Below are positions 52,083 through 60,155 of a stretch of 64,000 nucleotides of DNA, in pieces. Within the stretch, counting starts at the first letter, position 1. Each line of letters opens with the position of its first letter. A program made the position numbers and the translations under genes. Source of the stretch: Planctomycetaceae bacterium. Its GTDB lineage: Bacteria; Planctomycetota; Planctomycetia; Pirellulales; Pirellulaceae. The stretch lies in contig JACKHM010000001.1 of the NCBI GenBank assembly GCA_020638995.1, positions 496,001-560,000 on the forward strand. Direction: 5' to 3'. The notes beneath the pieces were generated by a model. It was given only the letters and a program-made list of their open reading frames with translations, had not been told where the DNA came from and ran no database searches.

Positions 52083-54155
52083 TTAGTCACGCGATGCTCT
52101 TCTTTTCAATACACGCTCGAGATTACCGCGAGATTTCTGGGTATCGGGGTGTTCAGCCCCCGCCGCAATCGTCATGATCTCCGCTGCTTGCTGGAATGCT
52201 CGCTCAGCTTCCCGAAGGCGATTCGTTGCTTCGTAGAGCAGTCCTAGGTTGTTGAGGGACAGGGCGAAATCAGGATGTTTATTACCGAACTTTGTACGCG
52301 TCATTTGCAGCGCCTGATTGTAGAGTGGCTCGGCATCATCAAAGCGACCGACATGCATATAGACAAATGCCAAATTGTTGAGGGCGACTGCGAATTCAGG
52401 ATGCTGTTCTCCTAGTACTCGTCGCGAGATGTCCACGAATTCTTCCTCCAAAGGAACCGCTTCGCTGTATCGGTTCTTGCATTCGTATAGACTTGCCAGT
52501 CTCCTTAGGTTGAACAAGAAGTCGGGATGCTCCTCCCCAATCGCAAACCGTGTGACGGCTATCGCGTGTTTGCAAAGGTCTTCCAGTTCCTCATGCCGAT
52601 TCAATGCCTCCAGGGTGCCGAGATAATTGTGGACGCAGATTGCGAAGGAGTTGCTGTCCAAACCAAGTTGCGATTCCGCTTGTTTCAAGCTCCTTTGATA
52701 GAGTGGCTCAGCGGTTTCGTGGCGTCCAGCATTTGCATAGTAGGTTGCAAGATTATTCAGGCTGGTGGCGAGGTAATGGTCTGCTAAGCTACCAGCCTCT
52801 TCGCAGATCGCGAGTGAACGGATAAAGAGTTCTTCGGCTTCTTTCAATTGGCCTGCGTCTGCAAGGCAATTTGCGAGGTTGCTAAGCGGAGCTGCGATCG
52901 ACAGATTGGTATTACCAAGCGCAGCTTCACGTATTTGAATTAGGCGTCGTAATAGTGCAGCGGCATCGGCAAATCGCCGCTTGTCGTAAAGCGCCTGTGC
53001 AGAGTTTTCTAACTCAATTGCTTCCGAAAGTTGTGAGATGCCGAAAGCGACATCCTCAATGGTTGCCATCATCCAGCCACTACATACGCGAGCCAGTTGC
53101 GTGCCGCTCCGACCGAATCTGCGATGCAGAAATTCTAATAGGCGAATCATCCTCGCGTTTGGCGTTGGATGACCTTCCGAGTTATCAGCGTCCATACTGA
53201 ATCCAGCAGGTCCCTTATGAGCCACAGCTAACATCGCCGCGGTGACAAAAAAGAGGGCGATGCCTGCAACACGCGAGTTTACGTCAAACTCGCCACCCGA
53301 CGACTCCCATTCTGACGACGCCAACACAAGGCTTGCTGCAAGTTCATCAGCTTCAAATTCCTGTTCCCGAGTTCGTGCAACGACTGCACTAAGGGTTCCA
53401 ACCGGAGTGGGTAAGTCCACTAGCGATTCCTCGCAATGCCCGAGTAAGACGTGTGCATACTCGTGGGCAAGAACGAATTTCTCAGCGTTGTCGACAAGAG
53501 TGGCCAACGTCGCCGCTCTGCCATGGACGGGAAGTTGCTGGCGAGGTGCATATGCAACATTTCCTGCCCAAATGTACGCGTGCAAGATCGCAACCAACGC
53601 GTCAACGGTCTTTCGACAATTCCAATTACAAGTGGGCCAACCAAGCGTCGCGGTCATTGTCTCGTAAGCCGGCGCTTCATCACTGAAAACCAATACTTGG
53701 ACATCGTCTTCATCGGTGATGCGTGCGCATAGCCAGTCATAGCTGAGGACGAACACTTTGCCAATTTGGTAGATCAGGTTCAGCAACCCGTGATTGAAGA
53801 GGACAAGCGCGCCGTCGGCTATCGGTTTGACGCAAGCGTTGGCTTCGCCAATTGGAAAGCCGCCAACAAACACATCGTAGGGTAGCTCACCACCCCTCAG
53901 CCGGATATCCTGTTCGACTTCATCGGCAATAGCAACCAAAAGCGGTTCATAGGCGCGCGAGGCGTTTTTTGATCGGGTGAGCATGTCCGCGTAATCTTGC
54001 TCACGGTCCCAGTTGAAATCTTCAAACCAACCGGCATTCGCCATTGCGTCGAACGACTCAGTTGTAGCTTTCACGGACTGCTCGACCTTCTCAAGTCGGT
54101 GCTCCTTCAGCAGTTCTTCGTAGGCAGATCGCAGACGGACGTTTATGTTGCCCAT
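52083..54155 (-). CDS. metallopeptidase-TPR fusion protein
   Basis: Starting at ATG 54155 (after GGAGAAG) the protein has 690 residues; an earlier in-frame start at 54371 is possible. Residues about 225-270 hold a zinc-protease motif, FVLAHEYAHVLLGH with EQEFEADELAASL about 35 residues later, like the HExxH...E pattern of M48-like gluzincins. The C-terminal half (about 375-680) contains at least six TPR repeats of the kinesin-light-chain type (PLSNLANCLADAGQLKEAEELF, TSLNNLATYYANAGRHETAEPLY, ALNNLAFVYMHVGRFDDAEPLY). No signal peptide or membrane helix is seen, so it is cytoplasmic. It may be a signalling or effector protein. It separates the sigma gene from its pseudogene copy. Confidence 0.8.
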   Translation of the reverse strand: MGNINVRLRSAYEELLKEHRLEKVEQSVKATTESFDAMANAGWFEDFNWDREQDYADMLTRSKNASRAYEPLLVAIADEVEQDIRLRGGELPYDVFVGGFPIGEANACVKPIADGALVLFNHGLLNLIYQIGKVFVLSYDWLCARITDEDDVQVLVFSDEAPAYETMTATLGWPTCNWNCRKTVDALVAILHAYIWAGNVAYAPRQQLPVHGRAATLATLVDNAEKFVLAHEYAHVLLGHCEESLVDLPTPVGTLSAVVARTREQEFEADELAASLVLASSEWESSGGEFDVNSRVAGIALFFVTAAMLAVAHKGPAGFSMDADNSEGHPTPNARMIRLLEFLHRRFGRSGTQLARVCSGWMMATIEDVAFGISQLSEAIELENSAQALYDKRRFADAAALLRRLIQIREAALGNTNLSIAAPLSNLANCLADAGQLKEAEELFIRSLAICEEAGSLADHYLATSLNNLATYYANAGRHETAEPLYQRSLKQAESQLGLDSNSFAICVHNYLGTLEALNRHEELEDLCKHAIAVTRFAIGEEHPDFLFNLRRLASLYECKNRYSEAVPLEEEFVDISRRVLGEQHPEFAVALNNLAFVYMHVGRFDDAEPLYNQALQMTRTKFGNKHPDFALSLNNLGLLYEATNRLREAERAFQQAAEIMTIAAGAEHPDTQKSRGNLERVLKRRASRD

Positions 54156-54471
54156 GCGGCTTCTCCAGTCTTCGGCGTACTTGCAGCGGGCTAACTTAAC
54201 ACCCGTCTCAGCGATCATGGATGGTTGGCCCCAAGTAATGTTGGTTTTACGCGACCGAACACGGCGACGTCCAGATCCAGCAACGGCATCGAATTCCGAG
54301 TTCCAGCTCGCCACTTCATCGCTCAAGGCACCCTCGCGACATCGTCGCATGCTCTTCGCAACACGGATCATGTGTCCATCCGTGCTGGGTGTGGTGGCAT
54401 GTGAGCAGGGCTACTGCGGGAATGGGGGCGATGGTCATCCGCTGATATCCCGGTCGCCAACGTCTGTCGCC

Positions 54472-54714
54472 TTAGACGATCCAATTGACGACCGACCGCA
54501 AGATCCCCACCGCATCGACCACCAGGAGTTTCTCGACCAAGCCCTCCATCAAGTCGACGCGGACTTACTCGCCATTTTCGTCCTACGCGAAATCGAAGAG
54601 CTTTCCCTATCGCGCCATTGCATCGGTCCTAGATCTGTCCGAAGGCACTTAGCTTTTCGGCTGAATCGGGCCCGGCGGGAGCTGAGGTTTTTCACCTCTA
54701 CTCTTGAAGAGTGA
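54472..54714 (+). pseudogene. decayed paralogue of the ECF sigma factor (C-terminal part)
   Basis: The frame reads DDPIDDRPQDPHRIDHQEFL, then DQALHQVDADLLAIFVLREIEEL, closely similar to residues about 110-155 of the sigma factor at 51411. An extra T in GAGCTTTCCCTAT (intact copy GAGCTTCCCTAC) then shifts the frame. The other frame continues PYRAIASVLDLSEGT and meets a TAG. The N-terminal half including region 2 is absent. Nucleotide identity to 51763-51985 is about 80% by eye. It is not functional. Confidence 0.8.
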
Positions 54715-54766
54715 TGATACACTATGGAAAGCGGTCCCATTTGATCCCTTGGCTTGAGGAGTTGCC

Positions 54767-55156
54767 ATGATGGCTGAGCAATACCGATACATCGAGGCCA
54801 ATGTAAAACAAGGCGTGCTCATCCTGACCATAACGATGAAAAGACTGCAGGACTACGAAACGGCTAAGGCGGTCGAGGCTGAGTTTTCAGCAGCACTCTC
54901 GGATGCCAGCACAAGCAAGGTCGCTGTCGATATCGAACAGCTCGAATTTCTGGCCAGCGTAGGATTCTGGCCTTTTCTTGGACTCCGCCACAAGGTGACG
55001 GAAATGGGGGGAAGGGTCGTTCTCTGCAACCTGTCGAAGTTCGTCGAGCAGGTGTTTGAGCGAACAAGATTGTTGATCAATCCGAGCGCCACTTCGGCTC
55101 TGTTTCAAAAGGCGAACTCCGTCAACGAAGCGATCGAGATGCTAAACGCTGGTTGA
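54767..55156 (+). CDS. STAS-domain anti-anti-sigma-like protein
   Basis: The 129-residue product has the STAS fold: VLILTITMKRLQDYETAKAVEAEFSAAL, VAVDIEQLEFLASVGFWPFLGLRHKVTEMG and RVVLCNLSKFVEQVF. The Ser in LASVGF sits where SpoIIAA-type antagonists carry the phosphorylated Ser. GAGGAG precedes the start at good distance. It suggests partner-switching control, but no kinase or anti-sigma gene lies nearby. Its placement behind the sigma pseudogene may be a coincidence. Confidence 0.8.
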   Translation: MMAEQYRYIEANVKQGVLILTITMKRLQDYETAKAVEAEFSAALSDASTSKVAVDIEQLEFLASVGFWPFLGLRHKVTEMGGRVVLCNLSKFVEQVFERTRLLINPSATSALFQKANSVNEAIEMLNAG

Positions 55157-55220
55157 ACGGATCGTCGGTCATTATGGCTCGTCGTCAGTGCTTGAAGGCA
55201 GAGCACGGTGCCAAGTCCAA

Positions 55221-55991
55221 TCACGATGAATCGGGAAGCGAAATCTCCTTGGCGAGGGCGTGAGTCGGCCCCTCCAAGCTTTTGTATCCGTCAATCAACA
55301 GATACGTATCCGCCTTCAGGAAACGCGTCTCCGAAATCTCGACGTCGTCGTTCTGCCGCAGATGTTGCAACGTGTGCCGATCGAAGCGGGCGCCGTACAG
55401 TGTTTCCACCAAACGGGCCAACCGCTCTTGTCGCCGAGACCGCCGCGGATCTTTTGAGTAGACGATCTCCAAGATTCTAAATCTGCCGCCGGGCTTGAGG
55501 ACGCGCACCATTTCTGACAGAGCCAGCGGCTGTATCGCGTCGGGTAAAACGCAATACAAGAACGTTGCGATATACCAATCAAATTGGCACGCCGGTACGC
55601 CCGACAATCGCGTGGCGTCGTGGTGAAGCAAAGTAACGTCGCAAACGGACTGCTTCGTCCTTCTTCTCGCGATGCTTAGCATTCCTGGGCTGAGGTCAAT
55701 TCCCGTAACATGTACCTCATGAGGATAGTGCCGCAGGTTTCGGCCGGTGCCGACGCCCGCTTCCAGCACTTTTCCACTGAGGTCTTGCAGCAGCAATGGC
55801 CGCCAGTGCCGGTATTGCCGCTCCCAAGGGTAGTCGAGGATGTCGTAGAACCATGAAGTGAACTCGTACTTCTCACGAAGAGCGCGACTAGCGTCGTCGA
55901 GGTTCGTCTCGCCGTTCGATTTGAGAGATGAAGTCAATTGGCTCTGTGGCGTGAACAATATTTGTCGGACTCCCGATGCGAGCACATACAT
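55221..55991 (-). CDS. class I SAM-dependent methyltransferase
   Basis: The 256-residue protein has motif I (KVLEAGVGTGRNLRHYP, about 73-89), the acidic motif (VTGIDLSPGMLSIARRR) and motif post-I/II (FDWYIATFLYCVLPD, MVRVLKPGGRFRILEIVYS), like UbiE/COQ5-type enzymes. A substrate cannot be named; small-molecule or arsenic/metalloid-type methylation are possibilities. It is on the minus strand; the start is taken at the first ATG, though the conserved part only begins near residue 35. Confidence 0.8.
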   Translation of the reverse strand: MYVLASGVRQILFTPQSQLTSSLKSNGETNLDDASRALREKYEFTSWFYDILDYPWERQYRHWRPLLLQDLSGKVLEAGVGTGRNLRHYPHEVHVTGIDLSPGMLSIARRRTKQSVCDVTLLHHDATRLSGVPACQFDWYIATFLYCVLPDAIQPLALSEMVRVLKPGGRFRILEIVYSKDPRRSRRQERLARLVETLYGARFDRHTLQHLRQNDDVEISETRFLKADTYLLIDGYKSLEGPTHALAKEISLPDSS

Positions 55992-55997
55992 TGAGGA

Positions 55998-56171
55998 TCA
56001 GCGGTTCAAGTGCTCAGACTCAACGCCGTAACGATCGTATCGGTTTCGCAACTCCGCCAGAATCGAAAGAATCGTGATACCGGCGAGGCCCTTGAGCAAG
56101 CGGCGCTTATGCCCTCCAGAACGGTCGTGCTGGGCGAGTGTGCCGCTGGGCGAATGGCGGATATGATTCAT
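55998..56171 (-). CDS. possible small protein upstream of the methyltransferase
   Basis: A 57-residue frame (MNHIRHSPSGTLAQHDRSGG, then HKRRLLKGLAGITILSILAELRNRYD) ends 6 bases before the methyltransferase start and could be co-translated with it. It has a short hydrophobic stretch (LKGLAGITILSILA). It also covers the promoter of the divergent LysR gene. It may be a remnant of a longer gene. Weakly supported. Confidence 0.3.
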   Translation of the reverse strand: MNHIRHSPSGTLAQHDRSGGHKRRLLKGLAGITILSILAELRNRYDRYGVESEHLNR

Positions 56172-56173
56172 GC

Positions 56174-57100
56174 ATGGAGATGCGTCACCTGCGAACATTT
56201 GTGATCGCCGCCGAGTTGCAAAGCTTTACCCGCGCCGCCGAAGCCCTGGGGTTAACTCAGGCAGCCATCAGCCAGCACGTCGCGGCGCTGGAAAAAGATT
56301 TGGCCATGGCGCTCTTCGATCGCGGGCCAAGATCCGTGACTCTGACCGATACGGGCCGTCGAGTATACGAACATGCCAGAACAATTCTGAAACTAGTCGA
56401 CGACATTCACCAAGAGGCCGGACAATCACAGTCTGAGGTAAGCGGAACGATCAGAATTGCGTGTAGCACGGTTCCTTCCGAGTGGCTCTTGCCGGAGTTG
56501 CTGGTGAAATTTCGGGAAATCTATCCGGAAGTCCGGGAGTCGGTTTCGGTCTCAGATAGCACTGCGGCGATTCACGCCGTCGAGTCCGGCGCTGCCGAGG
56601 TGGGACTGGTCGGCGAGTTGCCTCGCGCTGCGAACTTGTGCGCCAAATCCATCGCCCAGGATGAGTTGACGTTGGTGGTCGCGCCCGATCACGAGTTCGC
56701 ACGGAGGAAAGGCATTAAACCGGGCGACCTGCGCGGGCAGCCGCTGATCGTTCGAGAGCCGGATTCCGGCAGCCGCCGATGCATCGAGCAGGCCCTGTCC
56801 AAGGCCGGCCTTGCCACAACGGACCTGAGGTTCTCGATGGAAGTCAACTCGAACGATGCGATTCGCGCAGCCGTCGAACGCGGCGTCGGGATTTCCTTTC
56901 TTTCCGCTCAGGCGATTGCGAGAGAGATCCAAGACAAACGGCTGATTTCTGTTGACATCAAAGGTGTCCGAGCCATCCGCGATTTGTACTTGATCACCGA
57001 TCCGCAGCGACTTCCGACCCGCGTCGCAAGGGCGTTTCTTGACTTCGTTGACGACTGGCGACGCAGTGCCGATGGACAAGCAGCAGCCCGTCTAAGTTAG
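56174..57100 (+). CDS. LysR-family transcriptional regulator
   Basis: With the ATG at 56174 the protein has 308 residues. An N-terminal winged helix-turn-helix (MRHLRTFVIAAELQSFTRAA, EALGLTQAAISQHVAALEKDL, about 3-65) is followed by a linker helix and the periplasmic-binding-like effector domain (IRIACSTVPSEWLLPELLVKFREIYPEV..., about 90-300). Such regulators bind small ligands and control neighbouring genes. It is convergent to the zntA block and divergent from the methyltransferase. The ligand is unknown; metal-linked sulfur metabolism is conceivable but not shown. Confidence 0.9.
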   Translation: MEMRHLRTFVIAAELQSFTRAAEALGLTQAAISQHVAALEKDLAMALFDRGPRSVTLTDTGRRVYEHARTILKLVDDIHQEAGQSQSEVSGTIRIACSTVPSEWLLPELLVKFREIYPEVRESVSVSDSTAAIHAVESGAAEVGLVGELPRAANLCAKSIAQDELTLVVAPDHEFARRKGIKPGDLRGQPLIVREPDSGSRRCIEQALSKAGLATTDLRFSMEVNSNDAIRAAVERGVGISFLSAQAIAREIQDKRLISVDIKGVRAIRDLYLITDPQRLPTRVARAFLDFVDDWRRSADGQAAARLS

Positions 57101-57193
57101 CTTTACCGAAACGGTGGAGCACACAACAGCCGAGAGGGCCGCGACAATCGACCGCTCGGCTCTCGCCGAATTGCACTCAGCTCTTCGCTACTC

Positions 57194-57409
57194 TCATTCC
57201 GAGGGCTGGGGTGGCTTCTCACCGAACTTGGCTTCGTACAGCTTCGCGAATTTCTCTGCTCGTGACGGATCACATTGGAAACATTGCGACTCGGCACGGT
57301 TGTGTTCATCGCACCAGTCGCCATTCTCCTTGAACTTGGCGGCAGCTTTGGTGCTGCACATACTGCAATCTTCTTCAGGAACGCCGTGCTTGGAGTAGTC
57401 GCAAGCCAT
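57194..57409 (-). CDS. short zinc-knuckle protein
   Basis: The 71-residue protein MACDYSKHGVPEEDCSMCST continues KAAAKFKENGDWCDEHNRAESQCFQCDPSRAEKF. It is a near-duplicate of the C-terminal half of the lipoprotein at 59662, with the same HGVPEExCSxCST, WCDEHNRAESQCFxCDP motifs, but no signal peptide. Cys and His pairs suggest zinc binding. It overlaps the 3' end of zntA by 35 nt and is likely translated from the same mRNA. It may deliver metal to the ATPase on the cytoplasmic side. Confidence 0.75.
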   Translation of the reverse strand: MACDYSKHGVPEEDCSMCSTKAAAKFKENGDWCDEHNRAESQCFQCDPSRAEKFAKLYEAKFGEKPPQPSE

Positions 57410-59558
57410 TGAAAATCACCAGCATTGATGCGCCCATATCGGCGGCAATGGCAGCCCAGAGGGATGCGTACCCAGCGAAGGTGAGAACGACGAAAAGGGC
57501 TTTGACAAAGAGCGAGAACGTGATGTTCTGGCGGATGATTGCCAGCGCACGGCGAGAGTGATGAATCAGCCAAGGCAGCTTCGACAAGTCGTCGGACATC
57601 AGCGCGATGTCGGCGGTTTCAATCGCGGCGTCGCTGCCGGCGGCACCCATGGCGATACCCAGCGTCGCGCGTCCTAGCGCTGGGGCATCATTTACCCCGT
57701 CCCCGACCATTGCCACCTGACCGTACTTGTCGACGAGTGATTCAACAGCGTTGACTTTGTCTTCGGGCAGCAGCTCGGCGTGAACTTCGTCGATGCCGGC
57801 TTCGGTTGCGATGGCTTGCGCCGTGCCTTGATTATCGCCGGTGAGCATGACGAGGTGTTTGACGCCCGCCGCGCGAAGTTGTCTCAGAGTCTCGGCAGCC
57901 GTTGGTCGCAGCGTATCGGCCAGCGTGATGAAACCGCATACATGGCTTTCGTTACCGACCACGACGACCGTCCGGCCCGCTTGCTGCATCGATTCGAGCT
58001 GTTCGTGAATGGAGGGAGTCTCTTGATTTCTCTCTTCGAGGTAGCGATGCGAACCCAGCCAATACAGTTTGCCATCGATGCGTCCGGTGGCTCCTTTGCC
58101 TTGGATGATTTCAAACTCGTCAGCGGCGGGGATCTTGACGCCTCGCTCGTTTGCCGCGGCGACAATGGCTTGTGCCAACGGATGGTTGCTGTGTGATTCC
58201 AGTGCGGCCGCCCGCTGAAGCAACTCGGTTTCGTCGTGGCCGCTCATCGGCACGATGTCCACCAACGCTGGTTTACCTTCTGTCAGCGTCCCGGTCTTGT
58301 CCATGGCGATCGCCTGCAAGTGAGCTGGCGCTTCGATAAACACGCCGCCTTTGATCAACACGCCGTTGCGGGCTGCAGCGGACAAGGCGGCGACGACGCT
58401 GACGGGCGTCGAAATGACCAGCGCACATGGGCAAGCGATTACAAGCAGAACCAGTGAACGGTACAACCAGTCGAGCCACGCCCCGCCGAACAACAGGGGC
58501 GGAGCGATTAGGATCGCGGCGGCTAACGCCATCACGACGGGCGTATAGACCCGGGCGAATTTCTCGACCCACTTCTCGGACGGTGCGCGTCGCGATTGCG
58601 CTTCGCCGACCATGCGGATGATGTGGGCTAATGTCGTATCGCCAGCGGGCTTGGTGCACTCAACTTCCAGAACACCATCGCCGTTGATCGTGCCGGCGAA
58701 CACTTCCGAACCCTCACTCTTCGGGACCGGAACACTTTCGCCTGTGATGGGAGCCTGATTGACGTCACTTCCGCCGCGAATGACCTTGCCGTCGAGCGGA
58801 ATCTTCTCGGCCGGTCGCACAATGAAGGTTGCTCCCACGGCAACTTGATCCGGCGGAACTTCCTTCTCGATACCGGCTTCGTCGCGCACACGCGCCATGG
58901 GCGGCGTAAGGTCCATCAACGCGGCGATCGCACGGCGAGCGCGGTCGACGCTCCAGGATTCCAAGAGCAGTGACACCGAAAACAGAAACGCTACCGTGAC
59001 GGCTTCAAACCATTCGCCGATCGAAGCAGCGCCGATCACAGCAATCGTCATCAGCAGATTCATGTCGGGTCGTAAGCTAATCGCCGAACTCCATGCCTTG
59101 GGGAGCACATACCAGACGCCAGTCGTGATCCCAATCGCATAGAATATGTTTGGCAGAATGGGCACACCGTCCGCGCCGCCCGTCCCTTCGGAGCCCAACG
59201 CGTCCGCGAACCCGCCGACGAGCCACACGTGAGTCAGAAAACCGGCAACTCCAGACAAGCCGCTGACCGCAGTCAACACACTGCGACCGTGTCGCTGCCA
59301 GAATCCGGCATCGACTTGGCGATCGACACCCTCTTGCCAAACTTCGGCGCGCATTCCGGTCCGCGCGACGGCCTGAATTACGTCTTCGGACGAAAGCTCG
59401 GTCACAGCCTCAACGATCAACTTGCCGTTGAGAATGTCGAATGCGAGCCGTTCTTCACCGCCGACCCGCGGCCCCAGCTCGCGCTTGAGCACAGCCACCT
59501 CCTCGGCACAGTCCATGCCGTGGATCTTGAACTCAAGTGACTCGAACTCCGAGTTCAT
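57375..59558 (-). CDS. zntA: Zn2+/Cd2+/Pb2+ P1B-2 ATPase
   Basis: The 727-residue protein exports divalent soft metals from the cytoplasm. An N-terminal HMA-like domain carries GMDCAEE (residues 14-20) in place of CxxC. The core has TGESVPV, the membrane CPC at 376-378, DKTGT at 420-424, SNHPLA, GDGVNDAP and a last membrane segment FSLFVKALFVVLTFAGYASLWAAIAADMG; the Lys and the Asp-x-Gly are typical for the zinc branch. The gene lies between two knuckle-protein genes on the same strand. A zntA-type regulator (ZntR/CadC) is not visible. Confidence 0.92.
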   Translation of the reverse strand: MNSEFESLEFKIHGMDCAEEVAVLKRELGPRVGGEERLAFDILNGKLIVEAVTELSSEDVIQAVARTGMRAEVWQEGVDRQVDAGFWQRHGRSVLTAVSGLSGVAGFLTHVWLVGGFADALGSEGTGGADGVPILPNIFYAIGITTGVWYVLPKAWSSAISLRPDMNLLMTIAVIGAASIGEWFEAVTVAFLFSVSLLLESWSVDRARRAIAALMDLTPPMARVRDEAGIEKEVPPDQVAVGATFIVRPAEKIPLDGKVIRGGSDVNQAPITGESVPVPKSEGSEVFAGTINGDGVLEVECTKPAGDTTLAHIIRMVGEAQSRRAPSEKWVEKFARVYTPVVMALAAAILIAPPLLFGGAWLDWLYRSLVLLVIACPCALVISTPVSVVAALSAAARNGVLIKGGVFIEAPAHLQAIAMDKTGTLTEGKPALVDIVPMSGHDETELLQRAAALESHSNHPLAQAIVAAANERGVKIPAADEFEIIQGKGATGRIDGKLYWLGSHRYLEERNQETPSIHEQLESMQQAGRTVVVVGNESHVCGFITLADTLRPTAAETLRQLRAAGVKHLVMLTGDNQGTAQAIATEAGIDEVHAELLPEDKVNAVESLVDKYGQVAMVGDGVNDAPALGRATLGIAMGAAGSDAAIETADIALMSDDLSKLPWLIHHSRRALAIIRQNITFSLFVKALFVVLTFAGYASLWAAIAADMGASMLVIFNGLRLLQARRS

Positions 59559-59661
59559 GGTGTCTGCTCACAGTGATGGAAACGCAAAATGGCGGGGCGG
59601 CACAGACCCAAGGCTGCCCCGCTCCGCTTCATTTGCAGGTGACTTCACGTTGTTGGTTTCG

Positions 59662-60036
59662 TTACTCCGTTGGCTTGGGTGGTTGGTGTCCGAACTTGGC
59701 GGCGTACAGCTTCGCGAACTTCTCCGCACGTGAGGGGTCACACTTGAAGCATTGCGACTCGGCCCGATTGTGCTCATCGCACCAGTCTCCCTTGGCCTTA
59801 AAGCCGTCGGCCGCCTTCGTGCTGCAAACGCTACACTCCTCCTCTGGAACGCCGTGCTCTCCGCACCACCAGCCACCGTGATCGTGGCCATCGCCCTCTG
59901 CGTGTTCTTCGTGGGACGCCTCCGACACCTGCGCCGATCCCTGGTCACTCGCCTTCTGGCCGCAGCCAGTTGCCATTGCGGTAAGGGCCAACAATACGCC
60001 GAATGTTACCGTTCTCTTTAGTAGAAAGGCACTCAT
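59662..60036 (-). CDS. periplasmic zinc-knuckle lipoprotein
   Basis: The 124-residue protein has a lipoprotein signal ending in the lipobox AMATGC, a short His/Asp stretch (EGDGHDHGGWWC), and the knuckle domain WCGEHGVPEEECSVCST then WCDEHNRAESQCFKCDP. The same domain is commonly fused to the N-terminus of CzcB-type adaptors, so it probably presents zinc to the RND pump. It sits between czcA and zntA on the same strand. Confidence 0.8.
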   Translation of the reverse strand: MSAFLLKRTVTFGVLLALTAMATGCGQKASDQGSAQVSEASHEEHAEGDGHDHGGWWCGEHGVPEEECSVCSTKAADGFKAKGDWCDEHNRAESQCFKCDPSRAEKFAKLYAAKFGHQPPKPTE

Positions 60037-60155
60037 CTATTCACTCCAATTCAAAAACAGGGTTTTGGAACAGAAGAAGCCGAGGCAACGGAGTCTCTGC
60101 TTCCTGCTGCTCAATTCAATCGGTTCAACTCACAGGTGGTAGGCGGGTGGCCGCG

